From: Paenibacillus chitinolyticus NBRC 15660
GTDB lineage: Bacteria; Bacillota; Bacilli; Paenibacillales; NBRC-103111
DNA: 64,000 nt
Assembly: GCF_000739915.1 (NCBI RefSeq)
Contig: NZ_BBJT01000011.1
Coordinates: forward strand, 1-64,000
Direction of reading: 5' to 3'
Shown here: positions 50,549 through 59,909 of the stretch, piece after piece
Layout: every line of letters starts with the position of its first letter
Position numbering within the stretch: position 1 is the first letter of the stretch
The notes under the pieces: model-generated
What the model saw: only the letters and a program-made list of their open reading frames with translations
Databases searched by the model: none
What the model was told of the DNA's origin: nothing
Made by a program: the position numbers and the translations under genes

Positions 50549-51529
50549 ATGACCGATTTTCACCATCTTGACCATGTGAAAGAACAATCCACGTCCAAGC
50601 GTACGCTGTGGATTACCCTTCTCCTCACCTTATTTTTCACCATTGTTGAAGTTGTCGGGGGGATTATGTCGAACTCCCTCGCCCTGCTCTCGGATTCCGC
50701 GCATATGATCTCAGACGTCATTGCGCTCGGACTCAGCATGACCGCCATTTACCTCGCCTCCCGGAAACCTAACAGCCGCTATACATTCGGCTTTCTGCGG
50801 TTCGAAATCATTGCCTCTTTCCTTAACGGGCTTGCCTTGGCCGTGATCGCCATCGGAATCCTTATCGAGGGAATCAAGCGGTTTTACGAGCCGCAGAACA
50901 TTGATTTCAAACTTATGCTCATCATCTCCTCCATCGGGTTCGTGGTCAATCTGGTGCTTACGCTGGTCCTGCACCGCAGTATGGAAGAAGAGGAGAATCT
51001 CAATGTCCAGAGTGCCTTGTGGCATTTTATCGGAGACCTGCTCAGTTCCGTAGGGGTCATTATTTCGGCGATTATCATTTATTTTACGGGAATGCTGTGG
51101 TTCGATCCTTTGATCAGTATCGTAATCAGCTGCATTATTTTCATCGGAGGCAGCCGGATCATTAAGGAATCTTACCTCATTCTGATGGAATCCGTTCCCG
51201 CCAAGTTCAATCTGGAGGAAATCCGCCGCGATATCGGCAATGTCGAAGGGGTCGAAGATGTGCATGAAATGCACCTCTGGGCGATCTCGACGGATCATTA
51301 CTCTCTGACCGCACACGTTTTTATCGACGACAAAATCCAGCCGTTCTGTATCATCCTCGCCATTAACGAAACACTGAAGGAAAAATACGGCATTACGCAT
51401 TCCACCATTCAGATGGAGCATGCGGGTATTCATCCTCACGGCGAATACGGCCGGGAATTTCTCAAACACCGGGAAGAGAAGCATCAGGAAGATTCTCTGA
51501 TTCCCGTCCAGAAACAAGCCATGACGTGA
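50549..51529 (+). CDS. Cation diffusion facilitator (CzcD/ZitB-like metal exporter)
   Basis: 326 aa with six membrane helices. The metal site is the four-residue set in helices II and V: LLSDSAHMISDVIALG (two ligands, His-x3-Asp) and LWHFIGDLLSSVGVI (His-x3-Asp), indicating Zn/Cd/Co-type export with protons. The C-terminal cytoplasmic domain (about 215-310) includes GVEDVHEMHLWAISTDHYSL, and a His-rich tail (GIHPHGEYGREFLKHREEKH). RBS is AAAGCAGG at good spacing. Monocistronic with a strong terminator. Confidence 0.92.
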   Translation: MTDFHHLDHVKEQSTSKRTLWITLLLTLFFTIVEVVGGIMSNSLALLSDSAHMISDVIALGLSMTAIYLASRKPNSRYTFGFLRFEIIASFLNGLALAVIAIGILIEGIKRFYEPQNIDFKLMLIISSIGFVVNLVLTLVLHRSMEEEENLNVQSALWHFIGDLLSSVGVIISAIIIYFTGMLWFDPLISIVISCIIFIGGSRIIKESYLILMESVPAKFNLEEIRRDIGNVEGVEDVHEMHLWAISTDHYSLTAHVFIDDKIQPFCIILAINETLKEKYGITHSTIQMEHAGIHPHGEYGREFLKHREEKHQEDSLIPVQKQAMT

Positions 51530-51544
51530 GTCGAATTGGCGCGC

Positions 51545-51582
51545 AAACACCGGAATCCCCTGCAAGGGTTCCGGTGTTTTTC
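51545..51582 (+). terminator. Intrinsic terminator after the CDF gene
   Basis: A stem of about 14 bp with one mismatch, loop ctgcaa, then T run. Confidence 0.9.
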
Positions 51583-51672
51583 GCTTTAGCCGGGCTTGTA
51601 CCATTCTCGTGCCGGGTGTTTTATAATGGAACTAATGTACCCATACCAGTCAACCTATCGGAGGTGCTCCCC

Positions 51673-52671
51673 ATGAAAGCAGTTCTTCTCGAAACATTCG
51701 GCGCACCGGAATCGTTCTCCATCGGAGAAATTCCGACCCCCGCCGTCCGGCCCGGACACGTGCTTATCCGTGTCGCCGCCAGCAGCGTGAATCCGATCGA
51801 CGCACGGATCCGCCAAGGCCTGATGCCGAATCTCGCTCCGCCTGCTCCCGCGGTCCTGCACGGCGATGTAGCGGGCACCGTCGAAGCCGTGGGCGAAGGC
51901 GTGACGAAGTTCCGGCCCGGCGACGAAGTGTACGGCCTTGCCGGCGGCTTCAAGGGCTTCGGCGGCGCACTCGCCGAATACATGCTGGCCGATGCGGAGC
52001 TCATCGCCCGCAAGCCCGCCTCGCTCTCGATGAGCGAGGCGGCTGCCCTGCCCGTCGTGGCGCTCACCGCCTGGCAGGGCCTGTTCGACCGGGCGCGGCT
52101 TCAGCCTGGCCAGCAGGTTCTCGTGCATGCCGCCGCTGGCGGCGTCGGCCACATCGCGATCCAGCTCGCGAAATGGGGCGGCGCCGACGTCTTCGCGACG
52201 GCATCCTCTGGCGCGAAGCTGGACATCGCTTCGCGGCTGGGCGCAGACGGCGTCATCGACTACCGGACGGAACCGGTAGAAGATTACGTCCGCAGATGCT
52301 CCGATGGCGGCCAAGGCTTCGGCGTCGTGTTCGACACGGTCGGGAAAGACAACCTCGACCGTTCCTTCGCCGCCGCGCGCACAGGCGGCCATGTCGTCGC
52401 CATCGCCGCCCGCTCCACGCATGATCTCAGCCCGCTTCATGCGAAGGGGTTGACGCTGCACGTGGTGTTCACCGTGCTGCCGCTTCTGACCGGCGTCGGC
52501 CGCAAGCACCAGGGCGAGACGCTGGAGCGTCTGGCGCGACTGGCAGACGAAGGCCATCTGCGCCCGCTGCTGGACGAGACGCGGTATACGTTCCGGGACG
52601 CGGCGGGGGCTCACCGCCGCCTGGAGTCGGGCAGCGCGATCGGCAAGGTCGTGCTGACGAACGACCTGTAA
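51673..52671 (+). CDS. NADPH-dependent quinone oxidoreductase-like (zinc-free MDR family)
   Basis: 332 aa medium-chain reductase of the quinone-oxidoreductase branch. It starts MKAVLLETFGAPESFSIGEI, with GHVLIRVAASSVNPIDARIR and LHGDVAGTVEAVGEGVTKF, then the NADP-fold VLVHAAAGGVGHIAIQLAKW. Structural zinc cysteines are absent. It probably reduces quinones or activated alkenes. ATG at 51673 with GGAGGTG; longer in-frame start positions upstream lie in the terminator region. Its GC-rich third-position bias is stronger than that of neighbours in the middle part. Confidence 0.88.
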   Translation: MKAVLLETFGAPESFSIGEIPTPAVRPGHVLIRVAASSVNPIDARIRQGLMPNLAPPAPAVLHGDVAGTVEAVGEGVTKFRPGDEVYGLAGGFKGFGGALAEYMLADAELIARKPASLSMSEAAALPVVALTAWQGLFDRARLQPGQQVLVHAAAGGVGHIAIQLAKWGGADVFATASSGAKLDIASRLGADGVIDYRTEPVEDYVRRCSDGGQGFGVVFDTVGKDNLDRSFAAARTGGHVVAIAARSTHDLSPLHAKGLTLHVVFTVLPLLTGVGRKHQGETLERLARLADEGHLRPLLDETRYTFRDAAGAHRRLESGSAIGKVVLTNDL

Positions 52672-52818
52672 GGACGTGCCCGCGGTTGCAGGCCGAGGCT
52701 GCGGGCAGCAGACGCCAGATGCAGCGAATGAGCTGTTGCGGCGATGCGGCGAAAATAATTTTCCATCCCCGCGAGCCGCAACCTTCCTTTCATAAAGATA
52801 AAGTTCCTCCTTGCACAG

Positions 52819-52853
52819 AAAAGAGCCGAAACGCTTATGCGTTCCGGCTCTTT
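52819..52853. terminator. Bidirectional intrinsic terminator
   Basis: AAAGAGCCG/CGGCTCTTT outer arms with inner ACGC/GCGT, loop ttat; between the oxidoreductase and the EamA gene. Confidence 0.85.
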
Positions 52854-52893
52854 ATCTGTTTTTATTAGCGAGAGCCGAGCGGCTGCAGCCCGA

Positions 52894-53778
52894 TCAAATC
52901 GGCTTAAGCTCTCCGGCTTTTCCTCTCCGCAGGTGAGGATATGCGATTCCGAAAAGGATGAGCAGGACACCCGCCCACTGCACCAAAGATACGCTTTCCT
53001 GGAGTACGGATGCCGAAAGCACGACAGCTACAGGCAGCTCGGCCGCCCCGAGAATGGACCCCAGACCCGTACCCAGCTTCGGCATGCCGTAGTTAAAGCA
53101 TACGGTCGGAATCACGATCCCGAATACTCCGACGAGCAGCGCATATTTCCAGAGTCCCTCTACAAGCGCGCCGTTCCATATAAAACTCGGCGTATGATAA
53201 ACGAATACGAGAAGAAGACCTCCCATATTCATCATCAAGGTCCGGTTGATAGCCGGAACTTCCGTGCTCACCTTGCCGCTGAAATAAATAAAACCGGTGT
53301 ACGTCACGGCGGACAGCAGGCCAAGCACCACTCCGATTACAGGTAAATCGATGGAGCCGAGATCGGCCACGCCGGATGCCAGCCCCGTTCCGATCAGGAG
53401 CAGCACGAGGGAGACCGCCTTCGCTCGGCTCGGTCTTTTACGTTCCAGCACTGCTTCCAGAATGACGCCGATCCAGGTGAACTGGAACAGCAGCACGATG
53501 GCGATGGAGGCCGGAACCGTCTGCAGGGAATTGTAATATAAAATGCCGGTCGAACCGGTTGTCAGGCCTACCATAAGCAGAGGCACCCATTGCCCCGGCT
53601 TCATTTTATGGCGGGAGAGCGTCAGAACGAGTACGAGCGAGATCAGCGTGCCGAATAAGTTTTGGGCGCCTACCACCTCACCCGGCTCGAAACCCGCCTC
53701 ATACGCGAATTTAACGAACGTAGAGAGCATCCCGTAACTGCATGCTCCCAGGAATACCAGAATAATGGCTTTCCACAT
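52894..53778 (-). CDS. EamA/DMT-family transporter
   Basis: 294 aa with ten hydrophobic helices in two repeated halves (EamA duplication), starting IILVFLGACSYGMLSTFVKF and with GILYYNSLQTVPASIAIVLL in the first half and LGSILGAAELPVAVVLSASV in the second. Exporter of an unidentified metabolite. RBS GGGGACC before the ATG. A terminator ends the transcript, and the gene is separate from sdhCAB. Confidence 0.88.
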   Translation of the reverse strand: MWKAIILVFLGACSYGMLSTFVKFAYEAGFEPGEVVGAQNLFGTLISLVLVLTLSRHKMKPGQWVPLLMVGLTTGSTGILYYNSLQTVPASIAIVLLFQFTWIGVILEAVLERKRPSRAKAVSLVLLLIGTGLASGVADLGSIDLPVIGVVLGLLSAVTYTGFIYFSGKVSTEVPAINRTLMMNMGGLLLVFVYHTPSFIWNGALVEGLWKYALLVGVFGIVIPTVCFNYGMPKLGTGLGSILGAAELPVAVVLSASVLQESVSLVQWAGVLLILFGIAYPHLRRGKAGELKPI

Positions 53779-53861
53779 GATGTTGGTCCCCTTCTCTCTT
53801 TCTGAACTTAACGCGTGGAACGCTTTATTTCATTAGCATGCCGCAGGTTTTCTTTTCATAA

Positions 53862-53899
53862 CAAAAGCACTTCCGCGCGGAAGTGCTGCGCGGAAGTGC
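53862..53899 (-). terminator. Terminator after sdhB, with a long palindrome
   Basis: A perfect 22-bp palindrome (53866-53887) gives a strong hairpin followed by T on the minus strand. A partial copy (GCGCGGAAGTGC, 53888-53899) lies next to it and can form an alternative pairing. Confidence 0.75.
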
Positions 53900-53931
53900 C
53901 GTATATTTCATAATATGCCAGGTCGGTGTGC

Positions 53932-54702
53932 TTACATGCCCAACCATTTTTTGAACAGACGTTTCGTGGTGTCCTTGTTCATTTCCGCGATGGAAGTCGT
54001 GAGCGGAATGCCTTTCGGACAGGAACGCACGCAGTTCTGCGAGTTACCGCAGCCCTCGATGCCTCCGTCTTCCATCAGCGTATCGAGACGCTCGTCCTTG
54101 TTCATTTCACCTGTAGGGTGAGAGTTGAACAGGCGGACTTGGGAAACCGCGGCAGGACCGATGAAGCTTGTCTTCTCGTTTACGTTCGGGCAAACTTCCA
54201 GACATACGCCGCACGTCATGCACTTGGAAAGCTCGTAAGCCCATTGACGCTTCGATTCCGCCATACGCGGTCCGGGACCCAGATCGTACGTACCGTCGAT
54301 CGGAATCCACGCTTTCACTTTCTTGAGGGCGTTGAACATCCGGGTGCGGTCGATAACCAGGTCTCTTACGACCGGGAACGTACGCATCGGTTCTACGCGG
54401 ATCGGCTGTTCCAGCTTGTCGATCAAGGCAGCGCAGGCTTGACGCGCTTTGCCGTTGATGATCATGGAGCAGGCGCCGCATACTTCCTCAAGACAGTTGG
54501 ACTCCCAGCAAACCGGAGTCGTTTCGCCGCCGTCCGCTGTTTTCGGATTGCGCTGGACTTCCATCAAAGCGCTGATCACGTTCATATTCGGACGGTAGGG
54601 GATTTCAAACTCCTCTTTGTAAGGAGCCGATTCCGGGCTGTCTTGACGGGTGACGATAAACTTGACCGTTTTGCTTGGTACTGCAGTTTGCGCTTCGGCC
54701 AT
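53932..54702 (-). CDS. sdhB: Succinate dehydrogenase iron-sulfur subunit
   Basis: 256 aa. The [2Fe-2S] cysteines lie in CWESNCLEEVCGACSMIING, and the [4Fe-4S]/[3Fe-4S] clusters use KCMTCGVCLEVCPN and GIEGCGNSQNCVRSCPKGIP. It passes electrons from SdhA to the menaquinone side in complex II. ATG at 54702 is 8 nt from GAGGGAGGG and overlaps the sdhA end; a TTG at 54708 is a possible alternate start. Last gene of the sdhCAB operon, closed by a palindromic terminator. Confidence 0.95.
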   Translation of the reverse strand: MAEAQTAVPSKTVKFIVTRQDSPESAPYKEEFEIPYRPNMNVISALMEVQRNPKTADGGETTPVCWESNCLEEVCGACSMIINGKARQACAALIDKLEQPIRVEPMRTFPVVRDLVIDRTRMFNALKKVKAWIPIDGTYDLGPGPRMAESKRQWAYELSKCMTCGVCLEVCPNVNEKTSFIGPAAVSQVRLFNSHPTGEMNKDERLDTLMEDGGIEGCGNSQNCVRSCPKGIPLTTSIAEMNKDTTKRLFKKWLGM

Positions 54703-54704
54703 GA

Positions 54705-56477
54705 TCAATGCCCTCCCTCTTTCTCTTTCTTCTTCTTGTCCGTAGTGTAATCGCGTTTACGCGGTGCGATAAGCGATACGTCTACGTCCTCGTATTCGAT
54801 AACCGGGCCTTCAGGAGTCCACTTGGCTTTGGTGGTCTTCAGGAAGTTATCGTCATCGCGTTCCGGGAACTCCGGCTTGTAGTGAGCGCCGCGGCTCTCG
54901 TTACGCAGAAGAGCGCCCAGCGTCATCGCTTCGGAAAGTTCGAGCATGTTCCAGAGTTGTCTCGTGAAGGCGACACCCTGGTTGTTCCAGCGGGCCGTAT
55001 CCGTCATGTTGATATTCTGGAAACGTTCTTTATATTCTTTAATCTTGACGATCGTTTCTTCAAGATTCTTGTTGTAACGCACGACAGTCATGCTCGAAGT
55101 CATCAGCTCGCCGAGCTCTTTATGGATGACGTAAGCATTTTCCTTGCCGTCCATTTTAAGCAGGCTTTCATAACGATCGGTGTGCTTCTGCTTCTCGCGG
55201 TCGAACATAGCGGTGGACATATCTTCCACGTGCTTGTCGAGACCTTGGATATATTCGATTGCTTTAGGACCCGCCACCATACCGCCGAAAATAGCGGATA
55301 CGAGGGAGTTCGCTCCGAGACGGTTCGCTCCGTGAACGGAGTAATCGCACTCGCCTGCTGCGAAGAGGCCCGGAATGTTCGTCATTTGGTTGTAATCGAC
55401 CCAGATGCCGCCCATCGAATAGTGGACCGCAGGGAAAATCTTCATCGGAAGCTTCCGCGGGTCGTCGCCTGTGAATTTCTCGTAAATTTCGATGATACCG
55501 CCCAGCTTAACGTCCAGTTCTTTCGGATCTTTGTGAGACAGATCCAGGTAAACCATGTTCTCACCGTTGATGCCGAGCTTCAGGTCGTTACAAACGTGGA
55601 AAATTTCACGGGTCGCGATATCACGCGGCACCAGGTTTCCGTAAGCCGGATATTTCTCTTCGAGGAAGTACCAAGGCTTGCCGTCTTTATACGTCCATAC
55701 GCGTCCGCCTTCACCACGCGCGGATTCGGACATCAAGCGAAGCTTGTCGTCGCCCGGAATCGCGGTCGGGTGAATCTGGATGAACTCGCCGTTCGCGTAG
55801 TAAACGCCCTGCTGGTACACGGCGCTTGCCGCCGTACCAGTGTTAATAACGGAGTTCGTTGTTTTACCGAAAATGATCCCGGGACCGCCGGTCGCCATGA
55901 TGACGGCATCGGATGAGAAAGTCTGCACTTCCATGTTGCGCAGATCCTGAGCGGCAATACCGCGGCAAACGCCGTCGTCGTCGATAACCGCGCCGAGGAA
56001 TTCCCAGTGCTCGAACTTCGTTACGAGTCCCGCTGTTTCGAAGCGGCGGACCTGCTCGTCGAGCGCATACAGCAGCTGCTGGCCTGTCGTAGCGCCGGCA
56101 AATGCCGTACGGTGGTATTTCGTGCCGCCGAAACGGCGGAAATCCAGAAGACCTTCCGGTGTCCGGTTGAACATAACGCCCATCCGGTCCATCAAGTGAA
56201 TGATGCCGGGAGCCGCGTCGCACATCGCCTTAACCGGCGGTTGGTTGGCGAGGAAGTCGCCGCCGTATACCGTATCGTCAAAGTGCTCCCAAGTGGAGTC
56301 GCCTTCACCTTTCGTATTAACCGCACCGTTGATGCCGCCTTGGGCGCACACGGAGTGGGAACGTTTTACAGGAACCAGGGAGAAAAGCTGTACGGGCACA
56401 CCCGCTTCCGCTGCCTTAATGGTTGCCATCAGGCCGGCCAGACCGCCGCCGACGACAATTACTTTTGAATTAGCCAT
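54705..56477 (-). CDS. sdhA: Succinate dehydrogenase flavoprotein subunit
   Basis: 590 aa. FAD-binding VIVVGGGLAGLMATIKAAEA at the N-terminus, the histidyl-FAD region HSVCAQGGINGAVNT (His about residue 41), and AGECDYSVHGANRLGANSLV are all present, as are the substrate-side residues HPTAIPGDDKLRLMSESARG. It oxidises succinate to fumarate at the cytoplasmic face. Its start overlaps sdhC by 8 bp and its end adjoins sdhB, with GGAGGGGTG as ribosome site. The C-terminus is highly charged. Confidence 0.95.
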   Translation of the reverse strand: MANSKVIVVGGGLAGLMATIKAAEAGVPVQLFSLVPVKRSHSVCAQGGINGAVNTKGEGDSTWEHFDDTVYGGDFLANQPPVKAMCDAAPGIIHLMDRMGVMFNRTPEGLLDFRRFGGTKYHRTAFAGATTGQQLLYALDEQVRRFETAGLVTKFEHWEFLGAVIDDDGVCRGIAAQDLRNMEVQTFSSDAVIMATGGPGIIFGKTTNSVINTGTAASAVYQQGVYYANGEFIQIHPTAIPGDDKLRLMSESARGEGGRVWTYKDGKPWYFLEEKYPAYGNLVPRDIATREIFHVCNDLKLGINGENMVYLDLSHKDPKELDVKLGGIIEIYEKFTGDDPRKLPMKIFPAVHYSMGGIWVDYNQMTNIPGLFAAGECDYSVHGANRLGANSLVSAIFGGMVAGPKAIEYIQGLDKHVEDMSTAMFDREKQKHTDRYESLLKMDGKENAYVIHKELGELMTSSMTVVRYNKNLEETIVKIKEYKERFQNINMTDTARWNNQGVAFTRQLWNMLELSEAMTLGALLRNESRGAHYKPEFPERDDDNFLKTTKAKWTPEGPVIEYEDVDVSLIAPRKRDYTTDKKKKEKEGGH

Positions 56478-57147
56478 TGCTGGTCACCCCTCCGATCATT
56501 CCGCTAACGACAGGAAGCTCCTGAAATTGCGGGTCTTTAAATGCTACGAGAGATGCGATGAACATTACGGACATGACAAGGAACAAGCCGATCCAGATAT
56601 AGGAAGATACGCGTTGGGCGCGTGGGCCCACCGTGATGCCCCAGCTGACAAGGAACGACCACATGCCGTTTGTAAAATGGAAAGACGCGGCGATAACGCC
56701 GATTACGTATATGGTCAGCAAAAGAGGCTGAGATACGATGTCATGCATCGTCTGTCCTAAGCGTTCATGCTCTACGTTGCCGATTGCCACTTGAAAACGC
56801 GTTTCAAAGAAATGCCATGCTACGAACAGGAAGGTAAGAACCCCCGTGATCCGCTGCCATAAAAACATCTGATTGCGGAAATAGCCGTAACGGCTTACGT
56901 TGTTGCGGGCCGTAAACGCTACGTACAGGCCGTAAACGGCATGGTACAGGAGCGGAATCCAGATCCCGACGATCTCGAGCACAAGCACGAGCGGCAGGCT
57001 GTTCAGCCAGTTGATTTGATCCACAAACGCTTCGGGTCCCTTAGTTGCTTCAAAGTTGGTAAGCAAATGCTCGATCAAGAAGAAACCAACCGGAATAACG
57101 CCAAGCAAGGAATGCAGCTTGCGGTTAAAATACGAGTTCTTGCCCAT
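56470..57147 (-). CDS. sdhC: Succinate dehydrogenase cytochrome b558 subunit
   Basis: 225 aa, five membrane helices, the Bacillus-type diheme cytochrome b558. Probable heme ligand His residues lie in FNRKLHSLLGVIPVGFFLIE, LLYHAVYGLYVAF, FVAWHFFETRFQVAI and FHFTNGMWSFLVSW (four separate motifs). It anchors SdhAB and reduces menaquinone. ATG at 57147 follows GGGGGG; an upstream frame to 57267 is only the leader. First gene of the operon, after a consensus promoter at 57221-57249. Confidence 0.95.
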   Translation of the reverse strand: MGKNSYFNRKLHSLLGVIPVGFFLIEHLLTNFEATKGPEAFVDQINWLNSLPLVLVLEIVGIWIPLLYHAVYGLYVAFTARNNVSRYGYFRNQMFLWQRITGVLTFLFVAWHFFETRFQVAIGNVEHERLGQTMHDIVSQPLLLTIYVIGVIAASFHFTNGMWSFLVSWGITVGPRAQRVSSYIWIGLFLVMSVMFIASLVAFKDPQFQELPVVSGMIGGVTSNG

Positions 57148-57220
57148 TAGTGATGCTTCCCCCCTCAAATTTTCGCCTCGACATGATACGTCTCGACAAT
57201 TCCAGACAAAACCAAATTCC

Positions 57221-57249
57221 ATTGTACTCCCCTGTCCGGGGACCGTCAA
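57221..57249 (-). promoter_or_regulatory. Sigma-A promoter of sdhCAB
   Basis: Minus strand TTGACG (57249-57244), 17 bp, TACAAT (57226-57221). The spacer holds an inverted repeat CCCC-GGACA-GGGG that may be an operator. The distance to the sdhC start is about 75 nt. Confidence 0.65.
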
Positions 57250-57332
57250 CCGCCAAAAAAGGCACACTCATCGCTTTTTCCTGCCTCGGATTAGCGACAA
57301 TGGGCCGAATTTTTTGTGAACAACTGGTGACA

Positions 57333-57362
57333 TATACATCGTACCTCTTTATCGCTTATAAT
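57333..57362 (+). promoter_or_regulatory. Weak promoter for the divergent LysR gene
   Basis: Perfect TATAAT (57357-57362) with TATACA (57333-57338) at 18 bp; 78 bp before the LysR start. Confidence 0.4.
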
Positions 57363-57439
57363 GGAATTGCTGTTTTTTTATATTCATTATAATATTTTTG
57401 CATAATAAGAAGAATTTAAACCCCGGGGAGGCACGAATT

Positions 57440-58339
57440 ATGGAACATCTCGACGTTTTTGCTGTCGTTGTCGAACAGGCCAGCTTGAATAAAGCGTCGC
57501 AGGTGCTAAATTTGTCGCAGCCTGCCTTATCGCGCAAGATCATGAAGCTGGAGGAGCAGCTCGGCGTCCAGCTCTTTTCCCGCAAGGGGAAGCGCCTTGA
57601 TTTAACCCGGGCCGGCGAAATCGCATACGAGTATGCGCTGGAGCAGAGACAGGGCGAACGCCGCTTCCTGCAGACCTTGTACGAATATAAGACCGCCGGG
57701 CGCCATATGAGCCTCACCATCGGAGCCAGTCTGACCACCCTGCAGACCACGCTTCCCGAGCTTGTGACGATGTACCTGGCGGAATATCCGTCTACGGACA
57801 TGAAAGCTCTGACCGGCAAAACTCACGAGATCGTCATGATGGTCAAGGAGAAGAAAGTTGACATCGGCCTCGTCGCCTCCTCCATCGACCAGCCAGGACT
57901 CGCCTGCGAGCCTCTTTTCGACGATCATCTCTGTCTGGTGCTGCCGCAGGGTCATCCTTACCTGGAACGCGAGGAGCTGTCCATCGCCGATCTGAACGGC
58001 CTCTCGATGATCCTCTTCTCTAAAGGCACCTGGTACCGGGTGCTTACCGACGAGCTGTTTCACCGCTTTTTCATTTTTCCGGACGTCAAAATGGAGATCG
58101 ACTCGTTCGAGGCGATCATGCGTCTCGTCGTTACGTGCCAGGCGGCTACGCTGCTGCCGAGATCGTACCTGCACGACCATTCGTCCGATCATGACGGGCT
58201 CTGCGTCCGCGAACTGCCCGAACTTATGAATACGCCGCGGACCACCTCGCTCATTTTCGTGAAGGAAACTCACCAGAACGAGGCGGTCGCGCATTTTATC
58301 CGCAAGGCCAAGGCGCATTTCGCAGGCTTAAGCCAGTAA
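57440..58339 (+). CDS. LysR-type transcriptional regulator, divergent from sdhCAB
   Basis: 299 aa. The winged helix (1-60) includes FAVVVEQASLNKASQVLNLS and QPALSRKIMKLEEQLGVQLF; the ligand domain (about 90-290) has LTIGASLTTLQTTLPELVTM, VDIGLVASSIDQ and LVLPQGHPYLER. It is not recognisably CcpC or CitR by eye. Facing sdhCAB across a short promoter region, it may regulate the TCA operon, as LysR genes often control the divergent unit. ATG at 57440 has GGGGAGG 8 nt upstream. Confidence 0.88.
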   Translation: MEHLDVFAVVVEQASLNKASQVLNLSQPALSRKIMKLEEQLGVQLFSRKGKRLDLTRAGEIAYEYALEQRQGERRFLQTLYEYKTAGRHMSLTIGASLTTLQTTLPELVTMYLAEYPSTDMKALTGKTHEIVMMVKEKKVDIGLVASSIDQPGLACEPLFDDHLCLVLPQGHPYLEREELSIADLNGLSMILFSKGTWYRVLTDELFHRFFIFPDVKMEIDSFEAIMRLVVTCQAATLLPRSYLHDHSSDHDGLCVRELPELMNTPRTTSLIFVKETHQNEAVAHFIRKAKAHFAGLSQ

Positions 58340-58544
58340 GCCGAGCCCGGGCAGAGGCCGCTGCCGCGCGAGCGCTTGGACCGCGTTATGCGGCTATGCC
58401 CGCATGACGGCTATGACGGCCCGAACGGCCAACCCGTCATACCCCGTCTGATACTCCACAGAGCCGCCAGTAGTGCCTCCGCTGCCGGGTTGCACGGAAC
58501 CTCCCGGCCCTGCAAGGCCTGGCGAGGCTCTTTTTTTCATCAAA

Positions 58545-58575
58545 AAACCGCCTATGCTTGCATAGGCGGTTTCCA
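58545..58575. terminator. Bidirectional intrinsic terminator
   Basis: A 13-bp perfect stem (58545-58557 with 58560-58572), 2-nt loop, A and T runs on both sides. Confidence 0.9.
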
Positions 58576-58607
58576 TTTTTTATCGTCCAAAAAAAAGTTT
58601 CTTCCAA

Positions 58608-59885
58608 TTAATGAGATCCCGGCTTCGCGGACGGTACGCCATGCGCACCTCCGCCGCCGCTGTCCTCTTCAAGGCCCAGCTTACGCGCCACAAAGGCCGT
58701 GGTGCTCGCCTGGAACAGGATGGTGATCAGCACCGCCATAAACGTAACGGAAGCGATCAGATCCGCATGAGCGATGCCCAGCCCCGCCACCATGCCGGAA
58801 AGCGCGGCCGGAATCACGCCTGTTTCCCTCACCCAGAACATGAAGACAATCTCTCTCCAAGTCCATTTCGCTTTGCGGTCCGGCAGCGTGCAGAGAAGCA
58901 CCACCAGCGGACGGGCGATGAACATGAACACGAAAATGATGCCGAGACTCGGCCACAAATACTTGAGCAGCAGCGGAAAATTGACCTGGCTGCCGAGCAG
59001 GATAAAAATCAGCATCCGCATCAGAACGGTCACATTTTCCGAGAAATGCGTCATTTCCTGCTTTTTATCCTCCATATGCAGCTTAAAGACGTCGGAATTG
59101 CCCCAGATCAGCCCGGCCGTGAACGTCGCCATAAAACCGCTGACCCCCAGATGTTCACCCGCCAGATAAGAGCCGAGAGCCGCCGCCAGCATCAGAATCG
59201 TCGCGTAATCGCGCAGAAAGCCGATTTTCACGTGTGCGGTCAGGAAGGCTCCCGCATACCCGATAATGGCGCCGACCGCCAGCCCGCCCAGCGCGGTTTT
59301 CACGAACTGCCATGCCCCTGAAGCGGCGGATACGTGCTCCGTTCCCAGAAGAATAGCAATCAGCGAGAAGGTAAGAATGGAGCCCGTGGCGTCATTGAAT
59401 GCCGATTCGCTCTCCACCGTCTCGCGTACCTTGGTCCGGATTCTCACCTGCTTGAACACGGGAATGAGCGTAGCCGGATCGGTGGAAGAAATGATAGCCC
59501 CGAGCAGGAGCGCATGCAGCCAGGGCAAACCGAGAAACCAGTGGGAAGCGGCGGCGACCGCCCCGCACGTAAGGATGACGCCCGGTATGCTCAGCAGCGT
59601 GACGGAGATCCAGACATGCTTCAGCCCGCTCAGCCGGATATTGCGCCCTCCGTCGAACAGAATGAGCGTGGAGCCTACGACCAGGATGAACTGGTTGGTC
59701 AGCGAACTGCTCGGTTCGGCGATCCAGTGAAACGCTTGTCCGAAAATCATCCCCGCGATTAGAAAAAGCGCCACATCGGGCAGGCGCAGCCATCCCGCCA
59801 GTTTGCCGAACAGCATGCCCAGAACCACAACCAGGATAAATAAATACAGCTCATAGTCAATGAGCTGTGTCAAAGCATTCTCCAT
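58608..59885 (-). CDS. CPA-type monovalent cation/proton antiporter
   Basis: 425 aa, about 12-13 membrane helices. Conserved CPA transport residues appear as ISSTDPATLIPVFKQVRIRT (the STDP Asp) and ETVESESAFNDATGSILTFS (Asn-Asp pair). It exchanges Na+ or K+ for H+; the specificity is not visible. Two ATGs (59891 and 59885) are possible; the latter is 9 nt from AAAGGGG. It lies 24 bp after ktrA, as the last gene of the ktrB-ktrA operon under the c-di-AMP riboswitch. No RCK domain of its own. Confidence 0.85.
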   Translation of the reverse strand: MENALTQLIDYELYLFILVVVLGMLFGKLAGWLRLPDVALFLIAGMIFGQAFHWIAEPSSSLTNQFILVVGSTLILFDGGRNIRLSGLKHVWISVTLLSIPGVILTCGAVAAASHWFLGLPWLHALLLGAIISSTDPATLIPVFKQVRIRTKVRETVESESAFNDATGSILTFSLIAILLGTEHVSAASGAWQFVKTALGGLAVGAIIGYAGAFLTAHVKIGFLRDYATILMLAAALGSYLAGEHLGVSGFMATFTAGLIWGNSDVFKLHMEDKKQEMTHFSENVTVLMRMLIFILLGSQVNFPLLLKYLWPSLGIIFVFMFIARPLVVLLCTLPDRKAKWTWREIVFMFWVRETGVIPAALSGMVAGLGIAHADLIASVTFMAVLITILFQASTTAFVARKLGLEEDSGGGGAHGVPSAKPGSH

Positions 59886-59909
59886 GCGCATACGCCCCTT
59901 TCCCGCTTC

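Noticed and set aside
58500-58540. A second + strand terminator with a T run near 58530
   Set aside because: The stem has several mismatches; the perfect hairpin at 58545 accounts for termination.
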